Of a DNA stretch of 64,000 nucleotides, positions 1-15,300 are shown one piece after another. The first letter of the stretch is position 1, and every line of letters begins with the position of its first letter. Origin of the DNA: Rhizoctonia solani (taxonomy: Eukaryota; Basidiomycota; Agaricomycetes; Cantharellales; Ceratobasidiaceae). The stretch lies in the NCBI RefSeq assembly GCF_016906535.1, contig NC_057382.1, positions 1,116,001 to 1,180,000 on the forward strand, read 5' to 3'. The notes beneath the pieces are model-generated. The model was not told the origin of the DNA. It searched no databases and was given only the letters and a program-made list of their open reading frames with translations. The position numbers and the translations under genes are program-made.

Positions 1-173
1 CATTCACCCTTATAAGGCATTTTTCAATTCAGGTGTTGACTTTAGCCGGGACATCGGTGCCTTTGCTTGATCCCCTTCTTACCCAGATCTGACATCTTTC
101 TCCGGTCATTTGTTTATTTGCTTTTTATATACACACTCGAATACTGACTGGGAATTGGTTCGCACACCCCTAG

Positions 174-980
174 GGTACTCCCGGGCTTAGTGCACCCCCC
201 ATCAAGAACAAACTGGCTCTGCGAGCATCGATCACCGGTTCGATATTTATGGATAATGTCAAGGTCTCTCAGGATGGAATTTTGCCGGGGGCTGAAGGGT
301 TAGGTGGTCCCTTTGGATGTTTGAACAATGCTAGGTGGGATTTGGATTTGTTACTTTGGAAAATTTGATACTAAAAAGAGATTGATTATTAGATATGGGA
401 TTTCCTGGGGAGTTATGGGCGCATTAGAGGATTGCATTGATCGAGCCCGAGCTTATGCGCTTGAACGACATCAGTTCAAACGCCCACTGGCGAGTTTCCA
501 ACTGGTGCAAAAGAAGCTTGTCGACGCTCAGACTGAAGTTACGTTAGGGCTCTTTGCTTCGTTACAGGTAAGTTCTATTCCGATACGTCCATACGGCCCC
601 CGAAACTCACCATTAGTTCAGGTTGGGCGTTTGAAGGACGCTGGTACTTGGTCACCGGAAATGGTCAGCATGGTGAAACGGAACAACTGTGGAAAGGCAC
701 TACAACACTCACGGATAGTGTTGGATATTTTGGGCGGCAACGCTTGTGCAGATGAGTATGTAAACAACTGCCATATCAGGGATGTTTCATTGATTGCTTG
801 CAGGTATCATATCGCGCGTCATGTGGCAAACCTGCAGGTCGCAAATACGTACGAAGGCACACATGTGAGCATTGTCCGATCGGCCTGATGCGTCTAATTA
901 ATCACGCATGAATTATTTAGGATATTCATGCCCTAATTCTCGGGAAAGCTATGACCGGTCACCAAGCTTTTGTCAATTGA
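174..980 (+). CDS. Glutaryl-CoA dehydrogenase, C-terminal part (5' end missing)
   Basis: Mitochondrial FAD enzyme of lysine and tryptophan breakdown that oxidises and decarboxylates glutaryl-CoA to crotonyl-CoA, passing electrons to ETF. Exons 174-334, 393-567, 622-755, 804-864 and 921-980 join to 196 residues, and all boundaries are GT..AG with introns of 48-58 bp. Recognisable family blocks in order are [92 protein letters not shown] and the end HQAFVN. The glutamate of YEGTH is the expected catalytic base. The usual protein is about 400-440 residues, so the N-terminal half is absent. The first 173 bases carry no recognisable earlier exon, although cccctag before position 174 is a good acceptor. 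I cannot tell whether the rest lies left of the window behind a longer intron or whether the gene is truncated. Confidence 0.9.
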
Positions 981-2339
981 TGCGTTTCACATGTCATACT
1001 ACGGCGCATAAACGCTTGATTTATATTCGGAAATACATCGTGGTTGGATAATTACGACTAGTTCGGAAGTGGTCTGTCGAGGGCGGAGCTGAAACCACAG
1101 CGCTTGAGGGAGTCTGTTCTTGACAGCACAGCCACGGTGCCACAGACGCGGCAAGGGAAAACCCATGCGGCGCCACCGGCGCCACGTGGATGGGGATACA
1201 TCAGTCTGGTCTAAACCCAAAAACCTATATCCGCTTACTATTTGAACCTGTCGACGAGCTAAAGCCTGGAGGAGCGGCTACATGCAAATAATCAGTCGAG
1301 GACAGATCGAGGCCAATCAATCAAGCCAACTATTACCTCCCGCGTCCGAACTAGTAATCGACTGGTCTTTTGTCCTTTCCCAACACGTTGCAAACACGCA
1401 CACGTTTGGTCCATTGTGTCTTATTTCCCTACCCCTAGCTCATACTGACGGTATGGCATGCGGACACAAGATGATTCATGGGATGAGCTTCAAGGAAATG
1501 TCTTATTGACGCGTTCGTAGTCACATGTACCCTGCACATGGGCCGTTTTTTTGCGCACCTCCTGGGCACTAATATTCACTGAGTGGCTCTCATTGGCTCT
1601 TGGGCAAAATGCCCTCCCTCCGGCCCACGTTCTCATATCCGAATCCTGTTTTTGTTCCTCGTCCATAAGGCCGACATTTTGGATGTCCGCCTCCTATTTT
1701 CAGTTTCTTGCCAGGAGACAGGGCTCCAAAGAAGGTTACACGCCGGACTTCAGACTTCTTACGTGGACATCGTAGATTACAGCAGTTTGTACATACCAAT
1801 TCGTGATTATCGGGATCGCAGCTCACCTGGAGCCAAATGTCCGAAAGGCCGGAGCTGAACTATAGAGGGCTTACGCGAGTTGCCGAATGACAGTTGGACA
1901 GTCATAAATATCAATTGCAATCGGACCCTCCAGGATTCCTTCCCGTCAGTGAACTCACGAGCCCCAGCCTTCGTCCCGGCAGTCCCTGGCGACAAGATAC
2001 TCGTGGTTTCGTTTTTGACGCTTTGCCATATCAATAGACTCCGAGAGATCTCATGTTCAATACCCCTAGTCACCCCGAATCCAGCTAATCGCGTCCCGTA
2101 CTCTCTGGCACTCTTTTTCTCTACTCCAGATCCGCCTCTTTAGGACCCAAAGAACGGGCTCCAGATTGCTTGTAACTTGCTTCCTCTGTCATTTCCCGAC
2201 CAGTGACAATTTGCGTTTCAACCTTGCGCACGCTATTGGGTTCGGGTGAGTATATATCGAGCCTTATGCTCGCAGAGCCACTGACATACCCTCCACTGAT
2301 CTTACGATCCCCTCCACCAGGGACACTCACTACGCCACG
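981..2339. other. Intergenic, no gene recognised
   Basis: No frame shows family-like content, and the short ORFs overlap each other on both strands. A TATA-like tatatat lies near 2250, about 85 bp before the zinc-finger start codon, and probably belongs to that gene's promoter. Confidence 0.4.
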
Positions 2340-3317
2340 ATGGACAACAACAACTGGGACATGCATGCTCACCAACACCAGTCTCGCCAACACCCTCAAC
2401 AGCAACATACATATCAACAGAGGTCACAGTCTATGTCGATCCCAGCTTCCCAATTTTCTACCTCGGCCCATTACTCTACCCCTGGTGATTATTCACAGCA
2501 GCATAACTATGACAGACGTCATCCATCAGCATATCAGACTCCGCTACCGCCATTGCAGGTCAACCCTTCTTCGTTTACCCATTCTGATATGCCTCTCAAT
2601 CTGCCTTCATCATCCCTGCCTGGTGCACAACAGCAGCCATTGCTAACGCGCAATGATCGTCACCGAACGCAATCTGTTGCACTGACATCAATTGGTCAGC
2701 GAGAGCAAGGGTATGCATCATCTTCAGGCTATCCACGAATGGCTCATCGCTCGAATACCACATACGGTTCGGAGGCGACTGTGCCAATTAGTCGACACAC
2801 GCACGCGAGTGGCGCTGCTGCCCGCTCATGGGCCTACCAGGGGGGTGAACCTCTCCCGCCCCCAGTAGAGCCCCAGGTTCCGTATATCTCCAGTGCCATG
2901 TCGCAATATCAACATCAGCCAATGGGTGTTCCGTCCCGCCAAATGCCCCCGCTGAGCGAACTTGATAGACGACCTGTGGCCGAAGACGTACCACAGCCTC
3001 GGCCCAAACCCCACGTATGTGAGCAATGCGGTGCAGCGTTCTCGCGCGCTCATGACCTCAAGCGACATATTGAAACCCACAAGGTGAGTTTGGAGCCTCG
3101 GCGCTGAGAGTCCCGGTCGCTTATAACGAATTCCACTCCACCAGGGGGACCGACCACACAAATGTCCAACCTGTACAAAAGCGTAAGTATTGGACAATTT
3201 GGTCTTCTCCCGACAACTCGCTTATTTGTCCCTATCAGGTTTTCTCGAAAAGATGCATTACAACGACATCAGAGTATGGCTCAATGCGGCGTCGACCCTC
3301 AAGACATGTACCAGTGA
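2340..3317 (+). CDS. Short C2H2-type zinc-finger protein (prob. transcription factor)
   Basis: Exons 2340-3083, 3145-3182 and 3239-3317 join to 286 residues with clean GT..AG introns of 61 and 56 bp. The first about 220 residues are Gln/Ser/Pro/His/Tyr-rich and look disordered (runs of HQHQ and QQQ), as in fungal activation regions. Two fingers follow. The first is CEQCGAAFSRAHDLKRHIETH (about 226-246). The second starts CPTCTKAFSRKDALQRH after a GDRPHK linker, and is split across both introns. The second finger has no second His at the usual distance; the nearest candidate is a Cys in HQSMAQC, so it may be C2HC or a half finger. The protein ends 13 residues after the last QRH. DNA binding in the nucleus is inferred from the fingers. 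The target genes are unknown, and no orthologue with a gene name is recognised. Confidence 0.85.
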
Positions 3318-6300
3318 TTTATACACGCATACCCATCCATATTATCAGGCAGTACATATCAACATTCAGATTCCCTCTCCATTTTTGTATCTTGCTATCA
3401 CATTATGTTTTGGAGTTGATTCCCCTCATGTATTACAGCTTTCAACTATCGCTCTCGCTCGTATTTTGGCATCTAGATCCGCTTGTTATTGGTGGGTTCC
3501 ATGACGTTCTCAGGCTCTTCCATGTTTACCATTATCTCAATAAGCTGTCGTTTAATTGTTGAATATGACCAAATAGCGGAGAAAAGTTATGGTAGCTTTG
3601 AATCGGGTCGAATACTGGGAATCCCGGTGGGATGCCAATGCGTCGGGTCAATCTACCCAATTTAATACATACGAGTTGGCAGACCCGCTTTAATAAGCTC
3701 ACCATCGTATTAGGAACGGCTTCCCTTGATTAGACTGATTGGACATGGTAAGTCAGAACTTTGGAAGCAGTCAAAAGCCCGCCCTGGCCATGGATTCGTT
3801 ACGATTTACAATCTATATGCGGGAACGAATCGAAGACGTACGTACTACTTGAACTGAGCGCTTCAATTTTGCTCGATCATGAGTCACCGATTCTTTTAAC
3901 CTTCCCATAGCGCTGGTAACGAAGAACTGTTCTTGACCCACTCTCGGCTGTTGAAGGCCTCAAGCCAAGGCCACTTTGTCCAGACTAACATGTCCCGTCA
4001 CTCTCGCTATAGCCTAATGCTAATAAGGTAATTCTTGATCGACGGGACGTTTGATAATTACTTTGATGCTTGTCGGTCAAGCCAGGTCCGGATCTGGGGT
4101 TCATTCCGTCCATGTCTGATGTTGATCTATCCAGTCAAACCTTGGGGTGCATCCTCCGGCTTGTGTATTTGGACGCGCGCGATTGCACAAATTCATAATT
4201 GATTTTCAGAGTCATCCCAGATGAGATTAAGCTCGCTCCAGACCCCGAGGTTATCCATTTTCCTGAAATAACCTTTGCGCTATATCTGCCATGACGACCG
4301 CGTAGAGCCCACTGTACATTGGTTAATCATAGCCCTTATACACTCATCGCTCTTCTTCGTAAACCTAGCATGTAGCGTATTGTATTCAGTGTAGGGATTT
4401 GTATTAACCTTCATGCACAATGATGCGCGCAACGCCACTGAGTGAGCATCGTCTTCAATGACGCCACCCCCACCAACATCCATGACGTATATCCATTTCC
4501 AGACTTGATTTTGCGGGCGAACGCACTGAAAAAAATTCTCTCAGCATGGACACGCATTGGAGATAAATCTGGTGATCGGCAGCGAGTTGCTTGGTGGCAT
4601 GAATTCGATTTTAGTCGTGGAGTTGATGGGTGAGTCTAATTCGACGTGAGAGAAAAAAAAGGGAGAAAAAGGGTAGTCTTGCTTGACCAATTATCCACTG
4701 GGCGATATACTCTGTTGGCGCACCACTATATTTCATCCTGGATCAATTTAATGAGCGCTATCCAAAAGTCTATATATGCTTGTCCACCAAGGTTATGCAT
4801 GCGCTGCTGCGTGGCCAAATAGCCTCCATCCCCTGGTATGTAGAATCTGCGAGGGTGTTTTCATCGATCGGAGTTTAAGGGAATGGTAAATCATCAGTAT
4901 GTTCTATGTTGACCTCATATGCCGCGTTGGAAGTAAGCTGGTCCTCAGGCTTATTGGTCCAGTAGTGAGCCTTTTAATCCGATCGAGAAATCGACGCACA
5001 CACTCCATGTAGCGAGGTGCGTAGTGAGCTAATTACATATGTCTCGAAAAGTAATGGTTCAAGTCTCGATCGAAGAGAAATGTGATAAACACCAGAATCA
5101 ATTTGTGATCGTCTAGTCCTGCGGTTCCGAATAAATTAGTGCACACCTGCGGTTTTGAACATGGTCGTCCTTATTTGGAATTGCATTTGGTACGGATGAT
5201 CGGATGCATACTGCAATGATTCTAGAACGGTCTGCTTTAACACGATATCCGAACCTGGGACCACCCGAGTGAATCACATGGATGTTTGCGATTGACTCGT
5301 GTTAGAGACGGAACAATCAAAGCAAACTATAACCCGTGATCAGAACATAGCAAACGCGGTACTTGCACGGTGTATCAGCTGTATGGATCAACTGCATCCC
5401 TTCGTCTACTAGGAATGGAAAGGGTTAATGTGGATAAGATGCACGTGAAATCATACTCGGTTTCGAGGATGGCTTCTGTCTTCGCTCGACGAGGGGCCTG
5501 TTTCGAGAACTCCAGACAGTGCAAAGCATATTTTTTTACCTACACTAAGACGTCATTCATGTCGAGTCGCGGGTTTGGTGTTATTGAGCTCAAACTTACC
5601 TACCGATCGACCACCCTAGGTGATGCGTTCTGCCTCCGTTGTCCTCGCCCCAGAATAAACTAGTCAATGTCCGAAAAGGTAAACCGGATGTCATGCGGTC
5701 CAGGGGAGCAGAAATGCATGTATCCTGGTAGATCACACGTGCTGTTAAACAGCATAATTAAAAGCAAGAAACTGGAGTTCACACTTACACACTCTCATAA
5801 ACCATGCCCGGGGACCCCACACAGGGAATATGCAGGTCGAAAAGGTATAGAGTACCCCTGTGATGTCTAACAGCTGACGCCCAAGCTTCTCCGCAGTTGT
5901 TGGTCCCTTGTGGGATAATGTAGTCAACCAAAGGCACTTGGTAATCTTGAGTGGTCACGCCGTCTGATCCTTAAATGAAACGGTGAGTATTCACACCAGC
6001 GCACCAATTGATATTCGATAAAAGGGGGCTTTAAGTGGTGTACAGGGGTATGGTCGACCTTGTATGGAAAGAAGAGAGGTCAGGAGACCATACATGTGGC
6101 TAACAAAGGCACAACCTATATTTGATTTATATTCGATCAATCAGCGCTAACCTCGAGGCAGGACGAGGGGTGAGAGGAAGTGAGACGGTGGGTTTGAGAA
6201 CCGGGAAGATGGTATCGAGGTTCGCAATAAAGGGTGTTCCGTGAGCGTTGGCCCCAACACGATTGGAACAAGGCAATGCCCAAAGACTTACCAGTGAGGA

Positions 6301-6902
6301 AACTGATAGCTTGGCACAAATAAGCTTGTCGGGACTAAGGAGACTTTGAAGTAAGATAGTTCGAGAAAAAAAGTTGCTTTGGAATGAATACGAACTACAG
6401 CTTGTATGATGATAGAGGTCGCAGCTAAATTCAGTACATTGACCTAAGAGTTCGCATAAGAAAAGTTTGGCAATAGACGAGGCCAGTAGTACACTATAAT
6501 GAAGTTGATTTGCGGTTAGCAGATGGGTCAATGGAGTCACGTGCTCATGGGAGGTGCATCACTCTCTCCGTTTCGGTTGCGATTTATTAATAAAGGTAAG
6601 ATAGATATCGGCTCTTCCCATGTAACGTGGCACAAGATTTGGGCGACCGCTGCCTTTGAAAATCGTATTTTCTGCGAGGCATCGGATGGAACTTTTGCAC
6701 TTGCTGATTCCCCTCCACTACTCCATTGGGCATGACAGGCGTTACTGGACGCTTTGGGTTTGACAGTTGAAAATAGCCACTTTTATTCGTTCAAGCACCC
6801 TGGGCGATCGATTTCGACCAACACCTATCAATAATGGTGATTTACAGAATTTTCGATGGAAAAGTGGGCATATCGCTGGTGGTGTTGACGTGAATTGAGC
6901 AA
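3318..6902. other. 3.6 kb without a recognisable gene
   Basis: Only short ORFs with overlapping antisense ORFs are present (for example around 4280-4640, 5370-5930 and 6127-6735). None has a motif, a run of exon-like segments or a family match that I can name. No transposase, reverse transcriptase or RNA gene is visible. Confidence 0.4.
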
Positions 6903-8794
<1,892 letters not shown>

Positions 8795-10110
8795 CTACGG
8801 GCCGCAAACAAAGATTCGTCAGCGACAATACAGTTGATTCGAGTGGAGGTTGGGGAAGGAGAGTTAGGGAATTGGAAGGCAAATGGCCACGTGACGTGAG
8901 TTCTTGCGCGTGTCGCTCTCGACGATCATGAAAGAAAAGCGGTCCGGGGCACGTAAGAGCCGACGTCGACGCGAGTCAAGCAAAGGAAGGAAGGAAGTTT
9001 GGATAAGTAGCGTCGATTAAATATCCACATGGATTGAGGCGATCGTCCGAATCATGCGGGGTTGGAAGTTGGAAGCTGGAAGTTGGAAGTGGTTTGGGAT
9101 TTGGCGCAGCGGATAAACCTCGCAACTCCCCCATGCATATGTTGGTTCGCGCCATCGCCGCTTGGCCGCGATGCAAGACAATACTGTACCTCAATACACT
9201 GGGGACATGATACCCGCGGATCAAGTAATATTGATAGAGCACCGTTTCATGACCCGCCATGATATCCTTGCCAGAATATGTGCAGGAAGTGCAACTTACA
9301 AGGGTCGGGGTGGAATCCTGGGACTATCAAGCATTGCAAGTGACTGCCGTAAGTGTAAAATGTTTATAAATGAAATACAGGAACTTACCAATAGGGTTTC
9401 TGAAGGACTTCATTTTCGGATGGGAGCAGACTCCAGGCGTACTGAAACACAATTGCCAGTAAACTCTGCAAGATGAGTGCAGCGCAACGAGACCACATAT
9501 GTATTTCGGGCTCTCAAGCTAATGGGGATAAACTTGGAGCCGCCCGAGCCAACCGCTAAAGTATGATGCCAAGTCATTAAGATCAAGTAGGTGTCTGATA
9601 TGTACATAACCAACAATTCGGCATCGGCAGGCTCTTCTTCTGAGGATAGCGGTTTGTTCCTGGGAGGTTCCAATATTGAACCACGTGGCCGACGCGGACC
9701 GGCGGACCGTCTCATTGCCGCTGCATATTCTACACTTTTCCTGTTCCCGAGGCTGCTTTATCAACGTTGGCAGGGGGAAAAGTCCAAAAATACACCACTA
9801 AACTTGGCGCATCGTGTCTCACTGACAATATACGGCATCTTTAAGGGGTATTACACGCAGGTGCATGTATCAGGTGGTGCAGTTTACCATTGCCGTGGCT
9901 CAGGTCTTGAGAATCCCCCTTGACGAGGTTCGAAATTATGTCCACTCCATGCTTATCTGCCCGAGTGCTATAAGTACCTCGCCAGCCGGGAAGGGGGCCC
10001 CTCCTTGACCACGACTGCCTAGTGAACCGACCCCACCCGGGCCTGCCACACTAGTCGCGATCGAGTCGCATAACCCCCACTCATAGTTTACGACCTTCAG
10101 TTTCGCTAGG
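8795..10110. other. Intergenic, possible 5' remnants of the GH43 gene; otherwise no gene
   Basis: Minus-strand sequence near 8990-9010 encodes YPNFLPSF followed by a stop, which faintly resembles the NPxLPGF start of GH43 proteins. The rest shows no recognisable gene. An ORF at 9591-9923 (+) has no motif. Confidence 0.3.
9062..9089 (+). repeat. Four imperfect tandem copies of a 7-bp unit (ttggaag)
   Basis: Four consecutive heptamers, ttggaag, ttggaag, ctggaag and ttggaag, are read directly from the sequence. They lie in an intergenic stretch and no function is suggested. Confidence 0.85.
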
Positions 10111-12353
10111 ATGGGGTATAGGCTTAATTCATGGTTCTACTGCATTTCTGCAGCAATGACTATGATTCTGTAAGTGTTTCCCCACACATTATGCAATCCG
10201 TCAACTTACAATGTACCAGCTACGGCTTTGACGCTTCGACGTTTAACGCAGTCCAAGGCTACGCCGAATGGAAAGAATACTTCCACCACCCTAACCCGAA
10301 CGTTATTGGCAGTGTCACGACCGCTTACACTGTCGCAGCAATTGTGGGAGGTTTCTTCGTTTCGCCTTGGATGGTATGTGCATATAGCTGCTTAAAATCG
10401 TCCTAAGACTGAAGGACTCATCCATATGACAAACCAAACTATCTCACGCCAATCATGATTCCAGTCTGACACTTTCGGTCGTCGAATGAACATCATTTTT
10501 GGATCTGTTCTCGTCATTGCCGCGACATGCCTACAAACATTTGCGCCCCGAGTTATTGGCGCGTTCATCGCCGGACGTGGCATTATTGGATTCGCACAGG
10601 GTGTTGCTCTCCGTGAGTCTTTGTTTGGTCTCACGCTCAATAAAATCCTACCTACATGATAATCTGCTTGATGCTGACATATGGGTTATTACGCAGCCGC
10701 TGCTGCAACGTACATATCTGAGGTAGCGCCGACGGAGATTCGCGGCAAAGTCCTTTCTTTCTATCAGTTGTTCTGTGAGTGTCCTTGGTCAACAGCTTTC
10801 TCATGAACGTATTGTTGCTGACCGAACACCGTTTTTGGTTAGATTCGGTTGGGTCCTTCATTTGCTTCTGGGTCTCGTTCGGTACAACCAAGACCCCACA
10901 ACTGGGAGAATGGCGATGGAAGACAGTGGTATTCTTACAAGTTCTGTGAGTCTGCGGTCCACTCGTTCCAACAGAGAATCAGTCTGACTCTTACATGTGT
11001 GCTCATAGTGCTCCCATCGCATTGTTGGCAACGATGCCTTTTGCTCCCGAGTCACCACGTTGGTTGGTCCAGCACGACAAAATTGACCAGGCGCGCGCAT
11101 GTCTCCAGAAGGTCCGTGCTGAGTCCGAGGTAGAATCCGAACTCCTCGCTATCCGTGAAGCCATTGCATTTGAGGTATGTCCCAGTGTAATTACCGGCCG
11201 CATATATGCGCTCCAACTGACAACGTAATACAGAAACAACAAATGTCCGGCGTGAGCTACGCGCTGTTCTTCACGGAACCGTCAATTAGGTGGCGTTTCT
11301 TCCTCGCGTGCGTCATCAACTTCGGACAGCAGGCAACTGGTCAAGGTGAGTTCAGGTTCAGCGTTAGCGATGGTCTATCATTGAACCATTCATTCTATCA
11401 TAGGCTCTTTGAATAACTACTCGACCATCATCTACCAAAAGGTTTTTGCTAGCAACAGCACTATTCAGCTAATCAACGTAAGGCTATTCGTTCTGAGTGC
11501 GTTCCTGGCTAACTTCTAATTTGATACAGGCGTTGAACGCCACAATGGGAATCTTGTTCACACTCAATGCAACATGGATGGTTGAGCGCTTCGGACGCAG
11601 GCAAATCCTCATCGGTGGTGCACTTGGCCAGGCACTGTGCATGTTCATTGTTACGCTTGTGGGGTTGGTGGAAGTCACATATTCAGCCATACCGCGGTAC
11701 TAATCGACTACGTAGATCTCAAACGCCTACCACCGCGACCGGCGGCAAGTCTATGGGCGTTGCGGTCGCCATTGTTATTCTATTGTTCTCCTTCATTCTG
11801 TTCTACAAGCCTTCATGGGGTGCGACCGTCTGGATTTACTCCTCTGAAATCTTTGTAAGATTACTTGTCATTTCAATTGGTAAGGACAGCACTAATACCG
11901 GTAACCTTTCTCCCTTAGAGCATGAAGGTACGAGCCACCGGAGTGGCAATGGCAACCCAAACCCAAAACGTTGCGAACGCCATCTTGCAGCAAGCCTTCC
12001 CTGTATTCCTTGAGAAGGCCAAGTGGTACACATTCTTCTTTTTCATGGGATTCAACCTCTTCCTTGCTGCGTTTTGCTACTTCCTCCTCCCTGAGACCAA
12101 GGGTGTTTCGTTGGAAGACATCGATACAGTAAGTTTAGTTTTTCCCTTGGTTGACTAGGTGCTAAAGCTGCACCCTCCAATCCAGCTCTTCGGAGGCCAG
12201 AACCATCGTGAAGCTGGTGAACGCATGGAGCAGAACGGTGTGATGGAGGCCGTGGAGAAGGGCGATATGAGCGCACGACCCAAATACGATGCCGATGACC
12301 GCTCGGGATCTAGCGAAAAGGAGTCCGCTCAACATCTTGAGCAGAGGGCGTAA
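10111..12353 (+). CDS. MFS sugar transporter (sugar porter family)
   Basis: Twelve exons (10111-10169, 10220-10373, 10465-10612, 10697-10774, 10843-10945, 11009-11174, 11234-11345, 11404-11477, 11530-11663, 11716-11854, 11919-12128 and 12186-12353) sum to 1545 nt, or 514 residues. Sugar-porter landmarks are GFDASTFNAVQG in helix 1, SDTFGRRMN between helices 2 and 3, AGRGIIGFAQGV, PESPRWL before the central loop, QQATGQGSLNNYSTIIY in helix 7, ERFGRR between helices 8 and 9, and PETKGVSLEDID after helix 12, followed by an acidic cytosolic tail. It should move a hexose, disaccharide or quinate-like substrate with protons across the plasma membrane. The substrate cannot be read from sequence. The start at 10111 places helix 1 almost at the N-terminus, so an upstream exon for a cytosolic tail may be missing. 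The exon-9 donor (gttggtgg) is weak but keeps the frame. No frameshift is seen. Confidence 0.9.
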
Positions 12354-15300
12354 CGTAACCATGCTGACTCTCGTTTCGTTTTATGTCTTGTATTACCTTC
12401 ATTCGGCTAGCTCTGCTTTTTTTGAGCTCACGTACCTGATGACTTGTTGGTTCTCTTCCGATACTTGTATAAATATATCTGTCGTTCACACGTTACCCTT
12501 GCCCTGCCTCTGGGGCATCGGTCACCGCTTTTGATAACCCCAAAAAACTCGGCAAAGAAGGTTCGAGTGGCTTTCAATAACTCATACGCTGATTGCCTTG
12601 CCCCATCGATCCACTACCGTTCGCTAAATTCCGCCGCTTGAGCTAGACACAGCCAGTGTGGCGTCGTGTCTAGTGTATTCTTTCACTACGTAAAGAAGCG
12701 ATGCGCCCATGGATACCAGACTCAGATGTATCTTGGCTAATATCACCCTTGCCAAGTCTATTGGTTCCTATACACTTAACGAGCTGTCACCAACATGGAT
12801 CTTGCATCTACTCCACGACCGGGTGATGCCAGACCACTTCGTGATACCTTCGGCCCAGGTTTATCCCAACTGAGCCGTATAAATAGTGACGCATATAAAG
12901 AGCCTGATAAAGATACTTGATCAGTCGAGTACTGGTGCCAACCATCAAGGTTATACATGTGAGGATGTTTGGATGCGTTTCATTTCACAGTGACCTGGAG
13001 AGGACCTATGCAAAATTACTGCCTTGGACAACATGTTACCTTACTGTAAAACATGCCGCCATACACGTATTTGCTGAAAACAGCGTCGTGAGTGATATTT
13101 GCTGCAAAGCCAATTATATAAGAGCACCCTCTCTTAGATGTTCTAGTTACCGTAGTTCATAAGTTATGAAAACACGCGCTGCCATCGATACGTCTGCGAA
13201 GTCTAAACTCATTTCCATCCAACCAATGAGTGGCCGCAAACACGACGGAATAAATGAAGCGACCATCATTTTCCAATCTCGTTCCTATCAAATCCCAGTC
13301 GACTCGCAGTCGAAACCATCCGCCCATTGGGTTATTGGTCGGGCCTTTATTTTACCTCACACATAATCTATCAGAATTGCGAAATCGGGTAGTTTTAGCG
13401 CGCGACACTATTCCACCCCCCGGTGTATACAATCATTGGGGACCAGTTTTGGTTAGATGAATCGCGTGTGAAAAGGAGATAAAGTGCACATCTGCGGTCT
13501 TCGGTAAGCGACGATAGCCGTAGAGCTGTGTTTCACACACCTAGTAGAAGCTTTTTGCGACCAATACAAGCACGCTCAGAGTTAGGACAAAATCTGCCTT
13601 TGAGATGTTGAAACACCATATTTTTTTTACTATAACCCAGTCCATGTTGAGAGGGTTCAATAAATTCAGGGAGATGAACAAGTTTAATAATACCCGTCCA
13701 CAGGTCTGAACGTACTTGCACGCACAATGATCATAAGTAGCGCAAATTGTGATTGGAACCCCTAGCATATAGATAGCACTAGTGATCCTACATAAAGTGA
13801 TCATTGAGCTATGGTCAATATTACTCAGTTTGTCAGTCGCACTTACCGGAAAAAGTATAAGCCAACTCGAAAGCAGATCTCGAATAAGGCAGCAATTTAC
13901 AGAATATTTATTCGTTAATGGCCGTCTCTGATTAGGCCCATCTCGCTTCATCAACTCTGTCCTCTGGCAATGTATTTCCAGGAATAATATGACTTAGACA
14001 AAAAGTAAAACCGTACCGTAATACTGCTATTACGCATCTCAAACTTACTACGTTCCGCAGAAATTCCTGTGTCATTGGTTTCCGGCCTGCCGTAGAGCTC
14101 TAGAGTGTGGCTAGTCGATAAGTACACCCAAGACTCGCAGGCGTGAATTGAGATTATACCTATTAAATGGGCTCTGCTCAGTTTAGACAAGCTCTAGCCT
14201 TCCGTGACTCAATTTTAGCCAAGCCCGATGTCTACTGGCGCTGGTGTGACATTGACAGGAAATAAGTTATAGTGGCCTTTTAAGCCAACTGTGAACTCTG
14301 TGGTGTTATTTACGCCAGTTTGATTTCAAACACTACATGGCGTGAACTAGTGCACACACACTGCTCTCCACGAGAGATAGGAGTGTGGTAGTATGAAAAG
14401 CTAGTTGGTCATGAAAACCGAAGAACTGCTAACGTACATCACACGGGTGTCATATTCTGATATGTTCGATGCCCCCCAAAAATCACTGACTACTTTGATA
14501 AATGGCAAATAGTCGTTTATTCAGTCATAAATCGTTCACTTTGTACTTAAGAACCGTCATATTCAATTACCCCGGCTCAGAGAAAGTGGCCTGCCAGCCC
14601 GAATCACATTCTCGTATAAAAGCATAAAAGCACGCCAGATGCCCAAAAGAAGGAGCTGGGGCAATCATGTATTCGGCAGTTGGCACGACTTTGATAAAAG
14701 CTTTATTGTCCCGAACACTCACCATTATTCACTAAGATAGGGTGTGTACGATGGCAATGATAGGTGATTGATTGAATATCCGGTTCATTGGCTAAATCAA
14801 TCGTGGATCACGACTGCATCACGAACTGGTTTCGAAATCCGATTAGCTGCCTCGTTGTTCTCTCCATTATGAGAGCAAGATTGATTCACAGAAAGATGGA
14901 TCTGTGCAAGTAGCATCCCTGATAGGCTTGGAGAGGTGTGTCAATGATTAGCTAATACGAGCACTGCTAATAGATTCTGGGCGTGCTTGCAATTGAAGGG
15001 CCAACTTTAGCTAAACTTCAGAAGCATATACGTCATTATATGGTACTCAAGCACCCCAGAGAGTAACGTTACTAATTTAAATAACCATAGACCAAATAAA
15101 TCGCAGACTATATGCGCATGGCTCAAGCCGAACCATGTGTTTATACAAACAACTAGAAACCTGAGCGAAATCGAGCCCAAATGAGGGCAAGGGGACAGAC
15201 TTTTCTTAAAAATAGAAGTACTCAAGTCCTAATTACATACCTTTAACATAAATCTAGATAGTGTCGTGTTCGTAATGAGTGAACACATGGGTCGCCCGTG

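Noticed and set aside
6127..6540. Minus-strand ORF of 137 codons
   Set aside because: Composition is Leu/Ser-rich without motifs. It overlaps another minus-strand ORF in a different frame, and no exon neighbours are visible.
9100..9160. tRNA-like boxes (tggcgcagcggataa and ggttcgcgcc)
   Set aside because: They look like A and B boxes, but the T-stem does not pair and no acceptor stem can be formed, so I do not call a tRNA.
13541..14190. Hydrophobic minus-strand ORFs resembling parts of a multi-pass membrane protein
   Set aside because: No family motif was recognised and the segments could not be joined in phase.
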